From: CAYVQZ01 sp964453435
GTDB lineage: Bacteria > Abyssobacteria > SURF-5
NCBI GenBank assembly: GCA_964453435.1
Contig: CAYVQZ010000002.1
Location: 179,439 to 243,438 of the forward strand
Direction: 5' to 3'
DNA: 64,000 bases
Below the pieces are notes generated by a model. The model was not told where the DNA came from. It ran no database searches and saw nothing but the letters and a program-made list of their open reading frames with translations. The translations under genes and the position numbers were made by a program. Positions 1 to 9,228 of the stretch are shown here, piece after piece; positions within the stretch are counted from its first letter, which is position 1; every line of letters begins with the position of its first letter.

Positions 1-403
1 TCGAAAACGTGTCCGATTCCTTCCGGAACCCCGACCCTATTGTTGCGGCCTCGGCGACGAACAAATGGAGAAAGTCGCCGTGTGTCTTCAGGTGATCGAG
101 CAGAAAGCCCGCTATCCGGTCCGCCAGCAAAAGCCAATCGTCCTGTGTGGTGACCGACTTCAAATCCACATTGAACAGTCCCGAAATCGTGAGTTCTCGG
201 TACTGGTGAAGCAACGCCGAGAAGATGTCGGCCTTGTTCTTAAAGTACAGATAGAATGTTCCCTGGGTCACGCCGGCGGCGCGCACAATGTCGGAAATCG
301 TTGTCGCATAATACCCCTTCTTGACAATGATCTCCAAAGCTGCGCCGAGTAGCTCGCGCTCGGTCACCTCTCGCGCGATTTCCGCTGCTCGTGTTCTCGC
401 CAT
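1..403 (-). CDS. TetR/AcrR-family transcriptional regulator (C-terminus outside window)
   Basis: Reading the minus strand from an ATG at 403 gives an open frame that leaves the window at position 1, so about 134 N-terminal residues are visible. Residues about 10-60 form the typical TetR DNA-binding head, with TTISDIVRAAGVTQGTFYLY as the helix-turn-helix and a FKNKADIF continuation. The remainder is the helical ligand-binding part, which is variable in this family. A good ribosome site (GGGAGAGGG) lies just upstream. The gene starts 15 bases after the stop of the radical SAM gene, so both are probably one transcript. The palindrome at 2273-2292 is its likely operator. The ligand is unknown. 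Confidence 0.88.
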   Translation of the reverse strand, partial: MARTRAAEIAREVTERELLGAALEIIVKKGYYATTISDIVRAAGVTQGTFYLYFKNKADIFSALLHQYRELTISGLFNVDLKSVTTQDDWLLLADRIAGFLLDHLKTHGDFLHLFVAEAATIGSGFRKESDTFS

Positions 404-418
404 CGGGCTTCCCTCTCC

Positions 419-2179
419 CTAACACACACTATCGGCCGGCTCGGGCTCGTCGTACACTTTCAGCGGAGCGGGTTTCTCCGGACCGCGCCCCCTTTTCACG
501 AGGGGAACCTGGCTTACCTCGGGATTGTAGTACCATTTTCTGATGGGCGGGTCGAATGGGTCATCTGCCTTTGGCGCTTTCAACTGCTCCATCCGTTGCT
601 CGACAAGATTGCAGAATCCCGCGGAGAACAACTGCTGCTCGTCGGTTGCCTCTCCGAAAAGGCGATGGTATTGTTCCTTCGCTTCGAGAACCTTCGTGCG
701 CACGGTCTCGCTGGGCGCGTATTTGGCGCATGCCTCCAGAATCGGGTATGTCCTCTGGCAGCGCTCGGCGAAAAAGGGCGCCTTCTGCTCCCGCAACAGC
801 GGACGGTGAGACGTGCTGCATGTCTCATAACCATTCAAATTGATTTCAAAGCCGCGAAATATTCCGGGCCCGTTCTTTTGATACAGTTTCTGATGAGCCA
901 GCTCGAAGTAATTTTTCAATTCCCCATGCTCGAAATTCTTCGGAATAAATGTTCCGTCATTGCATTGTTGGATGTCGTGATAGGTGAGCTTGGGATTGAT
1001 TCTTCCGTTCTCCTTCATCCTCTTGTACAGTTCCGTTCCCGGACATGCCGTAAGGAACGTAATCTGATATGCCGGCGGCGCGAGGTCCACAAAGAAGTCT
1101 ATATCCTCCACAATATTGTCCGGAGTATGGAAATCCCATCCGAGCACCATCGACGCCGTAGAGCCGATACCGTATTCCGCCATGGCGCGGAACGTGGATT
1201 TAATGTCGTCGCACGAGCGTTTCTCAATTTTGTGTTCCGACGTTATAACGTCGCTGATGCTCGATTCGACACCGATCCAGACCGAATCAACGCCGCATTC
1301 CAACAGTTCTTCCATGCTGTAATGAGTCATGGAGCGCAAATCACCAAAGCAAAAATAGCCCAGCTTGCGCAGACCGTATTCCTTGTCCTCCCGAATCAGC
1401 TTTCCGAGTTGTCTCACATAATCGGGATTGAGAAGAAGGTCCTCATCCAAAAGAGATACCGATGTGGCCATGCCCCCGTTTCGCCTGCAGAAATGCTTCA
1501 GGGTTTCAAACGTCTCCTCGGGCGAGGCAACATACATCTTCTGCTTTTTGAACATGGCGGAAGTGCAGCAGAACTCACAACCGTTCGGACACCCGAGCGC
1601 GACCAGCATCATCGCGTTCATCGACTTCGATGAATATGAAAAACCTTCCGCGCCGGGGAAGTGCGTCTCGTTCAAGGGAAGATACTTCTGCATTATCGGC
1701 CTGTCCACCGGTTCATCCCCCAGTATCTTGCGCATGAAGCGCACACCCTCTTCCCGACACAGGAAATCGGCCTCCCGCAAGAGGTATTCCCCGTCTCCGC
1801 TTGTTTCGCCCGGCGGCGGGTCGTCAAGATTCAGGATGCCGTAACCGCCGATAATGACCTTCGTCCGGGGAGCGATCTCTCGCGCAATACGAATCATCCG
1901 CGCCACTTTTCCAATGTTCAGCGCGATGAGCTGAATACCGACGTAGTCATATCCCTTCCTCAGTTCTTCAACGTAGTCCTCAATATGGGGGAACTCCATC
2001 ACGGTCGCCTGGGCACGAACGTTCTCCGCAATGAGGTAAAGCGCCAGGCAAGGAGAATACGACGAGAGCGAGAAAGGACCCTGTCCCCGCTGGAGGCGCG
2101 ACTGAAGAATGTCATACTGATTCTCGCCCCACTCGAGGTCGTATGGCCCATACGGATTGGTAAGGAGTACGCGTTTCAT
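419..2179 (-). CDS. B12-binding-domain radical SAM protein
   Basis: This is a 586-residue protein. The N-terminal 150 residues resemble a cobalamin-binding Rossmann domain (YVGIQLIALNIG and VIIGGYG segments), although the classical DxHxxG base-off motif is not obvious. A radical SAM core follows with the CxxxCxxC iron-sulfur motif at C197, C201 and C204 (GCPNGCEFC). The later ESSISDVITSEHKI and ACPGTELY segments are typical of the B12-radical SAM class that includes BchE-like, hopanoid and methyltransferase enzymes. The substrate cannot be told from sequence. It is the first gene of a two-gene unit with the TetR gene, and a palindrome lies 94 bases upstream of its ATG. Confidence 0.85.
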   Translation of the reverse strand: MKRVLLTNPYGPYDLEWGENQYDILQSRLQRGQGPFSLSSYSPCLALYLIAENVRAQATVMEFPHIEDYVEELRKGYDYVGIQLIALNIGKVARMIRIAREIAPRTKVIIGGYGILNLDDPPPGETSGDGEYLLREADFLCREEGVRFMRKILGDEPVDRPIMQKYLPLNETHFPGAEGFSYSSKSMNAMMLVALGCPNGCEFCCTSAMFKKQKMYVASPEETFETLKHFCRRNGGMATSVSLLDEDLLLNPDYVRQLGKLIREDKEYGLRKLGYFCFGDLRSMTHYSMEELLECGVDSVWIGVESSISDVITSEHKIEKRSCDDIKSTFRAMAEYGIGSTASMVLGWDFHTPDNIVEDIDFFVDLAPPAYQITFLTACPGTELYKRMKENGRINPKLTYHDIQQCNDGTFIPKNFEHGELKNYFELAHQKLYQKNGPGIFRGFEINLNGYETCSTSHRPLLREQKAPFFAERCQRTYPILEACAKYAPSETVRTKVLEAKEQYHRLFGEATDEQQLFSAGFCNLVEQRMEQLKAPKADDPFDPPIRKWYYNPEVSQVPLVKRGRGPEKPAPLKVYDEPEPADSVC

Positions 2180-2758
2180 CGGAACACCTCTCAGACTTTG
2201 TTTTCGCGGCTTCGCGATTCGAGTTTCCGTTGAACACCCCGAAGGCTCAAGGCTCCGGCGCGCTTGAGCTAACTGACTGATACGTCAGTCAGCTTATCAC
2301 ACCCGACGTCTCCTGTCAAGATGTGGCCATCGAAAATACAACCCTCATAGTGGAGTATTCCGGCCCCTGCGCCCCAACGACCCGAAAACATTTCCGCAAC
2401 CTTTCAAGACGACTTGCAACATGCGAAGGCTCCAACTGCAAGATGTATGTATCTTTGATAGCCGGGCCTGTTATCGGAACGCAGGAATTTTGGTGAGCCT
2501 GCTGGCAGTGTCTCCAAAAACGTGTACGGAACGATGTGCCCGATGCCCGCTTGACACAGCCCGCAGCACCGTGTAAAATAAAGAAACCAACCAAAAAGAC
2601 TGCAAGTTCGGTCCCCGAAACACACACCTCCAGAAGGTTTCATCCTCTGGTTGTTAATTCGGCCTGATAATAAAAAATGAATAAGAGCGACGAATACTCA
2701 AAATCGCATCTGCGGTCACATTCAAATCTGCCGGCCGCGGAACCGGCCGCAGCGTAAG
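2180..2758. other. Intergenic region between divergent radical SAM and qrc units
   Basis: Apart from the palindrome at 2273-2292 I see no convincing gene. Short open frames on the minus strand between about 2316 and 2643 have no recognisable domain and no good ribosome site. CCGGCCGC occurs twice at 2731-2750. Promoters for both divergent units should be here but I could not place them with confidence. Confidence 0.5.
2273..2292. promoter_or_regulatory. Perfect palindrome, probable TetR operator
   Basis: CTGACTGA (2273-2280), TACG, then TCAGTCAG (2285-2292) is an 8+8 perfect inverted repeat. Its size and TGAC...GTCA style are usual for TetR-family operators. It lies upstream of the minus-strand radical SAM-TetR pair. 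The link to this particular regulator is inferred from position. Confidence 0.65.
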
Positions 2759-3406
2759 TTGAAAAGAGCGATAGTGGGCAAAATATCAAAGAAGAAGAAT
2801 TCGGCCATCACGCTCGGAATATTTGTCGGTGGATTCGTATTCCTCCATCTGGTGGGTCGCCATGGCATGCCCTTACTCATGTATACGCGACAATCACAGC
2901 CGGTGAGCTTCAGTCATGCGATCCACGGTCGGGATGTCGGCATCTCCTGCGAGACCTGTCATTTCTTTTATGCGGATGGCAGTTGGTCGGGAATCCCCAC
3001 TATCGACGTCTGCGCAAACTGCCATAGCGAAGTTCTTGGGGAGTCAGAGGCCGAGAAGCATTTTGTCGAGAACTATGTGAAAAAAGACAGAGAAGTGGAA
3101 TGGGGCCTCTATTTCAGACAACCTCAGTGCGTGTCTTTCTCGCATTCCTCGCACGTCAGAGGCGCAGAACTCGCCTGTGAAACGTGTCACGGCCCCCAGG
3201 GTCTCTCCGACCAATCAACGAGATATCTGACCAACCGAGTTACAAAATACAGCTACGTGCTGTACGGCTCGGAAACAGAAAAGAATCTGAGTGCGGTGAT
3301 ACGCAAGAAGAGAAGCAACGTGTGGGGAACCATGGGAATGAACGAGTGCGCAGAGTGTCATCGAGCCAGAGGAACAAGTACGGCATGTTTTATTTGTCAC
3401 AGATAA
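2759..3406 (+). CDS. qrcA: Membrane-anchored pentahaem cytochrome c, QrcA-like
   Basis: This 215-residue protein has one N-terminal membrane segment (about residues 16-34) and five CxxCH haem sites beginning at C64, C85, C140, C197 and C210. The FSHxxH stretches before sites 1 and 3 resemble class III (cytochrome c3-like) haem ligation. In the known Qrc complex, QrcA is a membrane-anchored hexahaem cytochrome that takes electrons from periplasmic cytochrome c3 and passes them to QrcBCD. Here only five standard sites are visible. The frame opens with TTG at 2759; a GTG at 2774 after an AG-rich stretch is an alternative start. It is the first gene of the operon. Assignment rests mainly on gene order. 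Confidence 0.72.
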   Translation: MKRAIVGKISKKKNSAITLGIFVGGFVFLHLVGRHGMPLLMYTRQSQPVSFSHAIHGRDVGISCETCHFFYADGSWSGIPTIDVCANCHSEVLGESEAEKHFVENYVKKDREVEWGLYFRQPQCVSFSHSSHVRGAELACETCHGPQGLSDQSTRYLTNRVTKYSYVLYGSETEKNLSAVIRKKRSNVWGTMGMNECAECHRARGTSTACFICHR

Positions 3407-3437
3407 ACGGAATGTATCGGGGTTGGGAAACCGTCAA

Positions 3438-5825
3438 ATGAATATTAGTCGGAATGCATTCCTCAAAGCCCTCGCGTTTGCCGGCGGAGGCGCCTTCGGC
3501 TTCATCTCTTCGCCTGCTCCCTGGCATCTTGTCAGAGACCTCGCCCGGTGGACCCAAAATTGGCCGTGGGTTCCGGTTCCCCCTGCGGGAGAGCCGTCCT
3601 TTGAAAAGACTGTCTGTTCCATGTGTGACGGCGGTTGCGGCATACGCGTGAGAAAGCTCGGCCAAAGGCTTGTGAGAGTGGACGGAGACCCGCATCATCC
3701 CATCAACCAAGGGGCGCTCTGTCCGCTTGGCACAGCTTCCCTGCAAATGGCGTATGGCCCCTCCCGCATTCGAGAACCAATGAAACGGGTCGGCCCGAAA
3801 ACGAATCCTGGCTGGAGCCCCGTCACGTGGGAGGACGCCATTGCGGAAGTCGCCTCCAAGGTCAATGAACTGCGGAGTTCGGAAGAATCTCAATCGCTCG
3901 TCTGCCTCACAGGCGGCTGCGAGAATACAACAAATCATTTGTTCCAACGCTTCCTCCATGCAGTCGGCTCCCGAAATTTCATTAAGATGAATTCGCAGAC
4001 CCATGCCCGCAACATCGTCTTAAAACTTATGCAGGGAGTCGACGGAAGCCTCGCCTACGACATCGAGCATTCAAAGTTTATCCTCAGTTTCGGATGCTCT
4101 TTGCTTGAAGGATGGGGAACATGGGGACGACTCCATCGGGCGTGTCTCAGAATGTTCGATGAGCCGGACTCGCGTGAGATTGTCCAAGTGGAACCCAACT
4201 TTTCCCTGACCGCCTCCAGGGCCGCGCAATGGATTCCCATCAAGCCCGGCGCCGAGGGGGCTCTTGCGCTCGGCCTCGCGCACGTCCTCATCAGGGAAGA
4301 CCTCTACGACAAAGAATTCGTCGCCAACCATTGTTTCGGCTTCGATGAATGGATAGACCAGGATGGAACGAAACATCTCGGGTTCAAAGAACATGTTCTG
4401 TCGCACTATTCTCCTCCGGCCGTTGAACGCATAACAACGGCGCCGGCGCGCCGAATAGAGGAACTCGCGCATCAGTTTGCTTCGAAACATCCCTCCGTTG
4501 CGCTTGCCGGAGGGGGACGCGGCGACCAGTTTGCATCCATCTACGACCTGATGGCCGTGCACAGCCTGAATGCGCTTGTCGGAAACATCAACCGGCCGGG
4601 AGGCGTTTTTTTGAAACAGAATCCGCCGGTCACACCCCTTCCGCCCGTCGTGATGGATGACGAGGCAAAGCGCGGATATGCTGTTGAGCGGATCGACCGC
4701 GCCGGCTCTGAAGAGTGTCCGTTTTCGGAGTCGCTGCCCGGCAACATTGAGGCCGAACGAATCAGAGTGCTTCTCATCCATGACGCAAATCCGTATTATG
4801 CGCTGCCCGAACGGGAAATCGCTGAGGAGCTGTTCGCAACAGTCCCGTATATCATAAGCTTTGCTTCGTACTGGGATGAAAGCGCGACACGGGCCAATCT
4901 GATACTGCCTGTATCGGAGATTTTCGAGAGGTGGGACGACTGTTTTTCGGCGCCGGAAACGCCGCACCCCGTCTATAACTTTGCCAAACCCGTGGTTGAC
5001 CCGCTTTACAACACCAGAAGCGCCGGTGACATCCTGATACAGGTGGCGGGACAAATGGGCGGAACCGTTGCGGAATCGTTTCCCTGGAACGACATGAAGG
5101 AAGTGTTCGAAGCGAGAACCAAAGGTCTGTTCCAATCGGGAGAGGGAATGATAAATACGCCGGAAGCCGCCAGCATTCTGCAGAAGGGCCATTTCTCCGA
5201 CGAAACTATCTCGCCGAATTATTCCTCCTTCTCGACGATGTGGCGGAAACTCCTGGAGAATAATTGCTGGTTCGATTCATATAAGGAGCAGGACGGAACG
5301 GAAGAGTCTCTAAGAACGCCGAGTCGAAAATTCGAGTTTTTCAGCCAGGCTCTTCGCTCTGCGTTTCGATTCTCTGACGACATCAAATGTATGCCTCATT
5401 ATCAGGAGCGTCTCCCGATCGCAGAAGGTTTCGACCTCATTATAATGCCCGAGGAAAATATCCTCGTGGCCGATGACGGCAAGGGGACCCCACCATTCCT
5501 GATGAAGCAGCTTAGCGATAAAGAGCTCTTGAAGGATGAACTGTTTGTCCGAATGAATCCGATAACCGCCATGTATCACGGTTTGCATGAGGGGGACAGA
5601 GTGCTCCTTGAATCCCCGAAGGGCAAGGTTCAGGTGAGACTGCACCTATTCGAAGGCATTCGCGAGGGAGTGGCGCTCATCCCTCTCGGGTTTGGGCACA
5701 CGGCATTTGATAAATTCATAAGCAACAAGGGAGTCAACGCGCATGAGATTCTCGAAGCGCGGAAGGACGCCGTAAGTGGACTTGCTACCTGGTGGGCTAC
5801 ACCCGGGAGGATAACAAAGGTTTGA
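3438..5825 (+). CDS. qrcB: Molybdopterin-oxidoreductase-family subunit, QrcB-like
   Basis: This is a protein of about 795 residues from the DMSO-reductase superfamily. From the ATG at 3438, a twin-arginine-like leader is present (SRNAFLKALAFAGG), but the second arginine is replaced by asparagine. A [4Fe-4S] motif follows at C60, C63, C67 and C95. The superfamily fold continues to the C-terminal molybdopterin-dinucleotide-type domain (VALIPLGFGHTAF). I see no Cys or Sec where formate dehydrogenases and thiosulfate reductases place the metal ligand. This fits QrcB, which belongs to the superfamily but carries no molybdenum or tungsten. A TTG at 3423 is an alternative start. The stop is close to the next gene. 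Confidence 0.78.
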   Translation: MNISRNAFLKALAFAGGGAFGFISSPAPWHLVRDLARWTQNWPWVPVPPAGEPSFEKTVCSMCDGGCGIRVRKLGQRLVRVDGDPHHPINQGALCPLGTASLQMAYGPSRIREPMKRVGPKTNPGWSPVTWEDAIAEVASKVNELRSSEESQSLVCLTGGCENTTNHLFQRFLHAVGSRNFIKMNSQTHARNIVLKLMQGVDGSLAYDIEHSKFILSFGCSLLEGWGTWGRLHRACLRMFDEPDSREIVQVEPNFSLTASRAAQWIPIKPGAEGALALGLAHVLIREDLYDKEFVANHCFGFDEWIDQDGTKHLGFKEHVLSHYSPPAVERITTAPARRIEELAHQFASKHPSVALAGGGRGDQFASIYDLMAVHSLNALVGNINRPGGVFLKQNPPVTPLPPVVMDDEAKRGYAVERIDRAGSEECPFSESLPGNIEAERIRVLLIHDANPYYALPEREIAEELFATVPYIISFASYWDESATRANLILPVSEIFERWDDCFSAPETPHPVYNFAKPVVDPLYNTRSAGDILIQVAGQMGGTVAESFPWNDMKEVFEARTKGLFQSGEGMINTPEAASILQKGHFSDETISPNYSSFSTMWRKLLENNCWFDSYKEQDGTEESLRTPSRKFEFFSQALRSAFRFSDDIKCMPHYQERLPIAEGFDLIIMPEENILVADDGKGTPPFLMKQLSDKELLKDELFVRMNPITAMYHGLHEGDRVLLESPKGKVQVRLHLFEGIREGVALIPLGFGHTAFDKFISNKGVNAHEILEARKDAVSGLATWWATPGRITKV

Positions 5826-5833
5826 GAAACGAC

Positions 5834-6583
5834 ATGAAGCGGGATTCCGCTCAAGGAGCGCTTATCCGCTACGGGATGATTATAGACCTTGACAAGTGCA
5901 CCGGATGCGGTAACTGCGCGGTCGCCTGTCATATGGAGAACAACGTCCCATTCATGGTAGACGAAAGCGACAAGGCGCGCAACATTGCCTGGATGAGGAT
6001 TTATCGTGTTACCAATGGGGCGGAATATCCGCGCATTCGAGTGGCCCATATTCCGCGGCCCTGCATGCAATGCGACCACCACACACCGTGCGTCTCTGTC
6101 TGTCCTGCCAGCGCGACAAACTATGACAAAGACACGGGACTCGTCGACCAGATAAACACCCGATGCATCGGTTGCCGTTATTGCATGGCGGCGTGTCCGT
6201 ACATGGTTCGATGCTTTAATTGGTGGGACCCGGTCTGGCCCGCGGACACAGAGAAATACCTCAACCCCGATGTCGCGCCGAGGATGCGGGGCGTAGTGGA
6301 AAAATGCACATTCTGCTCGCATAGGTACACGAAGGCAAAAAACAAAGCTCATGCGGAAGGTCGAACCGCATTGGAAAAGGGTGAGTACATGCCCGCCTGT
6401 GTCGAGGCATGCCCCGTCGGCGCCATGTATTTCGGCGATTTAAACAACCCCGCTGACGAGGTGGCGGTCTTTGCCAGGAGCGAACGCGCATTCAGGCTTC
6501 TCGAAAGCCTGCGTTCCGAACCGAAAGTATATTACCTCAGCTCCGAGAGTTGGGTGAAGCGATGGGCGGACAACGGCAGATGA
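5834..6583 (+). CDS. qrcC: Four-cluster ferredoxin-like subunit, QrcC-like
   Basis: This 249-residue iron-sulfur protein has four cysteine groups of the DmsB/NrfC type: C22/25/28/32, C77/80/86/90, C111/114/117/121 and C158/161/189/193. They should carry four cubane clusters that wire the catalytic-type subunit to the membrane subunit. No signal peptide is visible, so export would depend on the partner's Tat-like leader. ATG 5834 was chosen. An upstream TTG at 5822 overlaps the previous stop and sits behind GGGAGG (5805-5810), so a slightly longer product is possible. Position between the QrcB-like and NrfD-like genes fixes the role. Confidence 0.82.
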   Translation: MKRDSAQGALIRYGMIIDLDKCTGCGNCAVACHMENNVPFMVDESDKARNIAWMRIYRVTNGAEYPRIRVAHIPRPCMQCDHHTPCVSVCPASATNYDKDTGLVDQINTRCIGCRYCMAACPYMVRCFNWWDPVWPADTEKYLNPDVAPRMRGVVEKCTFCSHRYTKAKNKAHAEGRTALEKGEYMPACVEACPVGAMYFGDLNNPADEVAVFARSERAFRLLESLRSEPKVYYLSSESWVKRWADNGR

Positions 6584-6626
6584 ATCGCTCAGGTCTATAA
6601 ATAAGTCATACAGGCGAGTGAATCAA

Positions 6627-7871
6627 ATGAGTTCAACAACGAACGACCCTCAGAAAATTCAAAGATGTTCGAGCGCAAGGTTCTTTCTGTGGGTGTCATT
6701 TTGGGCAATCGTGCTGCTCTGGGGGCTCTTCGGGGCGGCGTTGTGCCTGCTCAAAGGCTTGAACCAGACCGGAATGAATAACTATTTCGTTTTCGGCCTC
6801 TGGATTACGGTTGACCTGGCCATTATCGCACTCGGCGCGGGAGCGTTTTTCAGCGGATTCCTTTTCTACGTTCTGCGGATGGAATCTCTGCGAGAATTGA
6901 TCGGAGCCGCAGTTGTCGTCGGCTTTATATGTTATAGCGGCGCCGTCGGCATGTTGACCGTAGACATCGGGCAGCCCCTGCGCGGATACTTCAGCTTTTG
7001 GCACGCGAATGTCCATTCCATGTTGACGGAGGTAATCTTTTGCATTACGACATACTTGTTCGTGTTGACTATTGAATGCGTGCCCCTGGTGACCGGGAAT
7101 GCAACGGTCGGTAAGGCGCCGTTCCTCAGACGGTTGGGAGAGCACTTGCACGAGATCATGGTGGTCTTCGCGATTATCGGGGCTTTCCTCTCATTTTTTC
7201 ATCAGGGCTCTCTCGGAGGGATGTTCGGTGTTCTGTATGCCCGGCCGTTTTCCTACAGAGCCGGTATTGGAATATGGCCGACCACTTTTTTCCTGTTCAT
7301 CCTGTCTGCGGTTGCGGCCGGCCCCGCCTTCACAACTCTTGTGATTTGGACGACCCAGAAAATCAGCGGACGCCGTCTTGTCGCACGAGCGACTCTCTCA
7401 AAAATTGCAAAACTATCAGCCATTCTGCTTATGATTTACCTTGTTCTGAAGGCCGCAGACACAATCTATTGGGCAAATGTTACGGCGCCGTCCATGAATC
7501 TCAATTTCTCCGGCTTTTACCAGTCTCCCTATGGAATGTGGCTGCTGTTTTCCGAACTCTATCTGTTCGGATTGGTGCCGGCAATTATTCTGCTGATACC
7601 GAGGGCGCGGGACAACGATTTCTGGTTGGTCGCGGGATGCCTGTTTATGTGCGTCGGGATCGCCATTAATCGCTTCTCCGTGGCCATCCAGACACTTGCG
7701 ATTCCGGTTCTTCCATTCGAACGATTCATGGTTTACGTCCCCACATGGCAGGAGTGGTCGATTGTGGCCGCCGTCATCGCCTATGGCGTCATTGTCTTTT
7801 CTCTTGCATATCGCTATTTGAATCTGTTCCCCCGGGAAATAGAATTGAACACATTGGAACGCATGGAGTAA
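6627..7871 (+). CDS. qrcD: NrfD/PsrC-family integral membrane subunit, QrcD-like
   Basis: The protein is strongly hydrophobic, about 414 residues, with roughly ten membrane segments typical of the NrfD/PsrC family. Members bind menaquinone near the periplasmic side. In Qrc, this subunit reduces menaquinone with electrons arriving through QrcA, B and C. Translation probably starts at ATG 6627; GTG 6618 is in frame and possible. The gene follows the ferredoxin gene by about 40 bases and is followed after 4 bases by a small membrane protein gene, so the run is one operon. Confidence 0.8.
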   Translation: MSSTTNDPQKIQRCSSARFFLWVSFWAIVLLWGLFGAALCLLKGLNQTGMNNYFVFGLWITVDLAIIALGAGAFFSGFLFYVLRMESLRELIGAAVVVGFICYSGAVGMLTVDIGQPLRGYFSFWHANVHSMLTEVIFCITTYLFVLTIECVPLVTGNATVGKAPFLRRLGEHLHEIMVVFAIIGAFLSFFHQGSLGGMFGVLYARPFSYRAGIGIWPTTFFLFILSAVAAGPAFTTLVIWTTQKISGRRLVARATLSKIAKLSAILLMIYLVLKAADTIYWANVTAPSMNLNFSGFYQSPYGMWLLFSELYLFGLVPAIILLIPRARDNDFWLVAGCLFMCVGIAINRFSVAIQTLAIPVLPFERFMVYVPTWQEWSIVAAVIAYGVIVFSLAYRYLNLFPREIELNTLERME

Positions 7872-7875
7872 AAGT

Positions 7876-8073
7876 ATGTGGCCGACAATATTTGAATTCA
7901 GTTGGGATACCGGCCATATGATCTTCTTCGGCGTTTTCTACGCCATAGCCATCGCAATCGCGACAAGTATCGTGTACGCCGTTACACGGTCGATTGTCGA
8001 TATGTTCACCGATGCTGAAGATGTTCTTTCGAATCACTTGGATGAGAGAACAAATTATGCGCAAGAGGAATGA
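7876..8073 (+). CDS. Small single-span membrane protein of the qrc operon
   Basis: A 65-residue protein with one clear membrane helix (about residues 15-40, rich in Ile, Ala and Phe) and an acidic C-terminal tail. GGAG overlapping the preceding stop gives a suitable ribosome site five to ten bases before ATG 7876. I do not recognise the family. Its tight place directly after the NrfD-like gene suggests an accessory or assembly subunit of the membrane complex. Confidence 0.65.
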   Translation: MWPTIFEFSWDTGHMIFFGVFYAIAIAIATSIVYAVTRSIVDMFTDAEDVLSNHLDERTNYAQEE

Positions 8074-8194
8074 CCGGCTTTTCCTGCCGATTATTATGTC
8101 GCCCGGCGGCGTGGGAAAGACGCGCGTCCCATGGTCAATGACTGAAGAAGATTGTCGCAACGCCCGGATGGATGAATGGGGGAGGACCAATTGA
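8057..8194 (+). CDS. Possible 45-residue protein coupled to the octahaem cytochrome gene
   Basis: A small frame opens at ATG 8057 inside the end of the previous gene and closes with a TGA at 8192-8194 that overlaps the next ATG (TGATG). This stop-start overlap is the main support, since it is the usual sign of translational coupling. The peptide has no membrane segment or known motif. It could also be chance. Confidence 0.35.
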   Translation: MRKRNDRLFLPIIMSPGGVGKTRVPWSMTEEDCRNARMDEWGRTN

Positions 8195-9228
8195 TGTGTC
8201 GAAAGAGACTGATTATCCCTGCTATCGTCATTATCTCCGTATTCTGGTTGGTGTTTTCCGCGCTTGCAGGGGAAGCTGCGAAAGAGCGCGAACCGCAGGA
8301 GTGCGTCTATGTCGGAGTGAAGAAGTGCGCCTTCTGCCATGTCCGGCTCGATGATTCGCTTCGAACATGGGCCATCACCAAGCACGCCAACGCCCTGGCC
8401 GCCCTTCGCACGCCCGAGGCGAAAAAGTTCTCGCCGGCCCCCGACGAAGACCCAAAATGCCTCAAATGTCACATGACGGGCACGATTCTTGACCCCGTGG
8501 ATATCGAGGTTGTTCACGACTTTCAGGGAGTCCAGTGCGAGATGTGTCATGGCCCCGGAAAACTCTACAAGATCGAAATGGCGCGCGCGCTTCCGATTCA
8601 CGAAGAATTGAATGAGGAGGAATGCACTCGAAGAGGTTTGGTCATCCCAACCGAACAAACCTGCCGCAAATGCCACAACGAAGAATGTCCTGTTTATCAC
8701 GGGTTCGATTTCGACGAGGCCGTCAAGTTGATCAAACACGGCCAGAAGGAGGTAAAGTGCGAATATATCGGTCAGGAAAAATGTACCTTCTGCCATGTCA
8801 AGGCTGATGAATCCGCGTCGGTATGGGTAATCTTGAAACATATCAACGCATTCTCGGTGCTTCAAACAGAACTGGCCAAAAAGTTCTCCAACGACCCCAC
8901 CAACGACGAAAGGTGCCTGGAATGCCATTCCACAGGCTTGAATGCGCCGGGTGGCTATTCCGTCGACGATCCCGCAAGTGAAAAGCTTGAGGGTGTCCAG
9001 TGCGAGATGTGCCATGGATGGGGATATAGTTATGTCGAAACCATGGCGAAGGCCAAGACACTGGGTCTTCATGGCGTAAAAAACGATTGTGTGCGGCACG
9101 GACTCGTCATACCGGACGAAAACGTGTGCGTCCGGTGCCACAACAGCCGCTGTCCGGTCTTCACCGGATTCGATTTCGAGGCCAGCCTAAAACAGCTAAA
9201 GCACGGGAAAGCCTTCAAAAAGCACTAA
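8194..9228 (+). CDS. Exported octahaem cytochrome c made of two tetrahaem repeats
   Basis: From ATG 8194 the 344-residue product begins with a signal peptide or anchor (hydrophobic residues about 6-25). It contains eight CxxCH sites at C45, C89, C115, C157 and C197, C241, C270, C312. The two halves are homologous: each has a C-FCH start, a CxxCH/TG segment, a GVQCEMCHG segment and a final RCH or KCHN segment followed by CPV and GFDF. Each half resembles a cytochrome c554-type tetrahaem unit. GGGGGAGG stands eight to ten bases before the ATG, which decides this start over ATG 8176. It closes the qrc-like operon and may be its periplasmic electron donor or acceptor. Confidence 0.8.
   Translation: MCRKRLIIPAIVIISVFWLVFSALAGEAAKEREPQECVYVGVKKCAFCHVRLDDSLRTWAITKHANALAALRTPEAKKFSPAPDEDPKCLKCHMTGTILDPVDIEVVHDFQGVQCEMCHGPGKLYKIEMARALPIHEELNEEECTRRGLVIPTEQTCRKCHNEECPVYHGFDFDEAVKLIKHGQKEVKCEYIGQEKCTFCHVKADESASVWVILKHINAFSVLQTELAKKFSNDPTNDERCLECHSTGLNAPGGYSVDDPASEKLEGVQCEMCHGWGYSYVETMAKAKTLGLHGVKNDCVRHGLVIPDENVCVRCHNSRCPVFTGFDFEASLKQLKHGKAFKKH

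Noticed and set aside
3438..5825. Formate dehydrogenase or thiosulfate reductase
   Set aside because: No Sec or Cys metal ligand was found in the usual place, and the gene order (pentahaem cytochrome, this subunit, four-cluster ferredoxin, NrfD) fits Qrc better.
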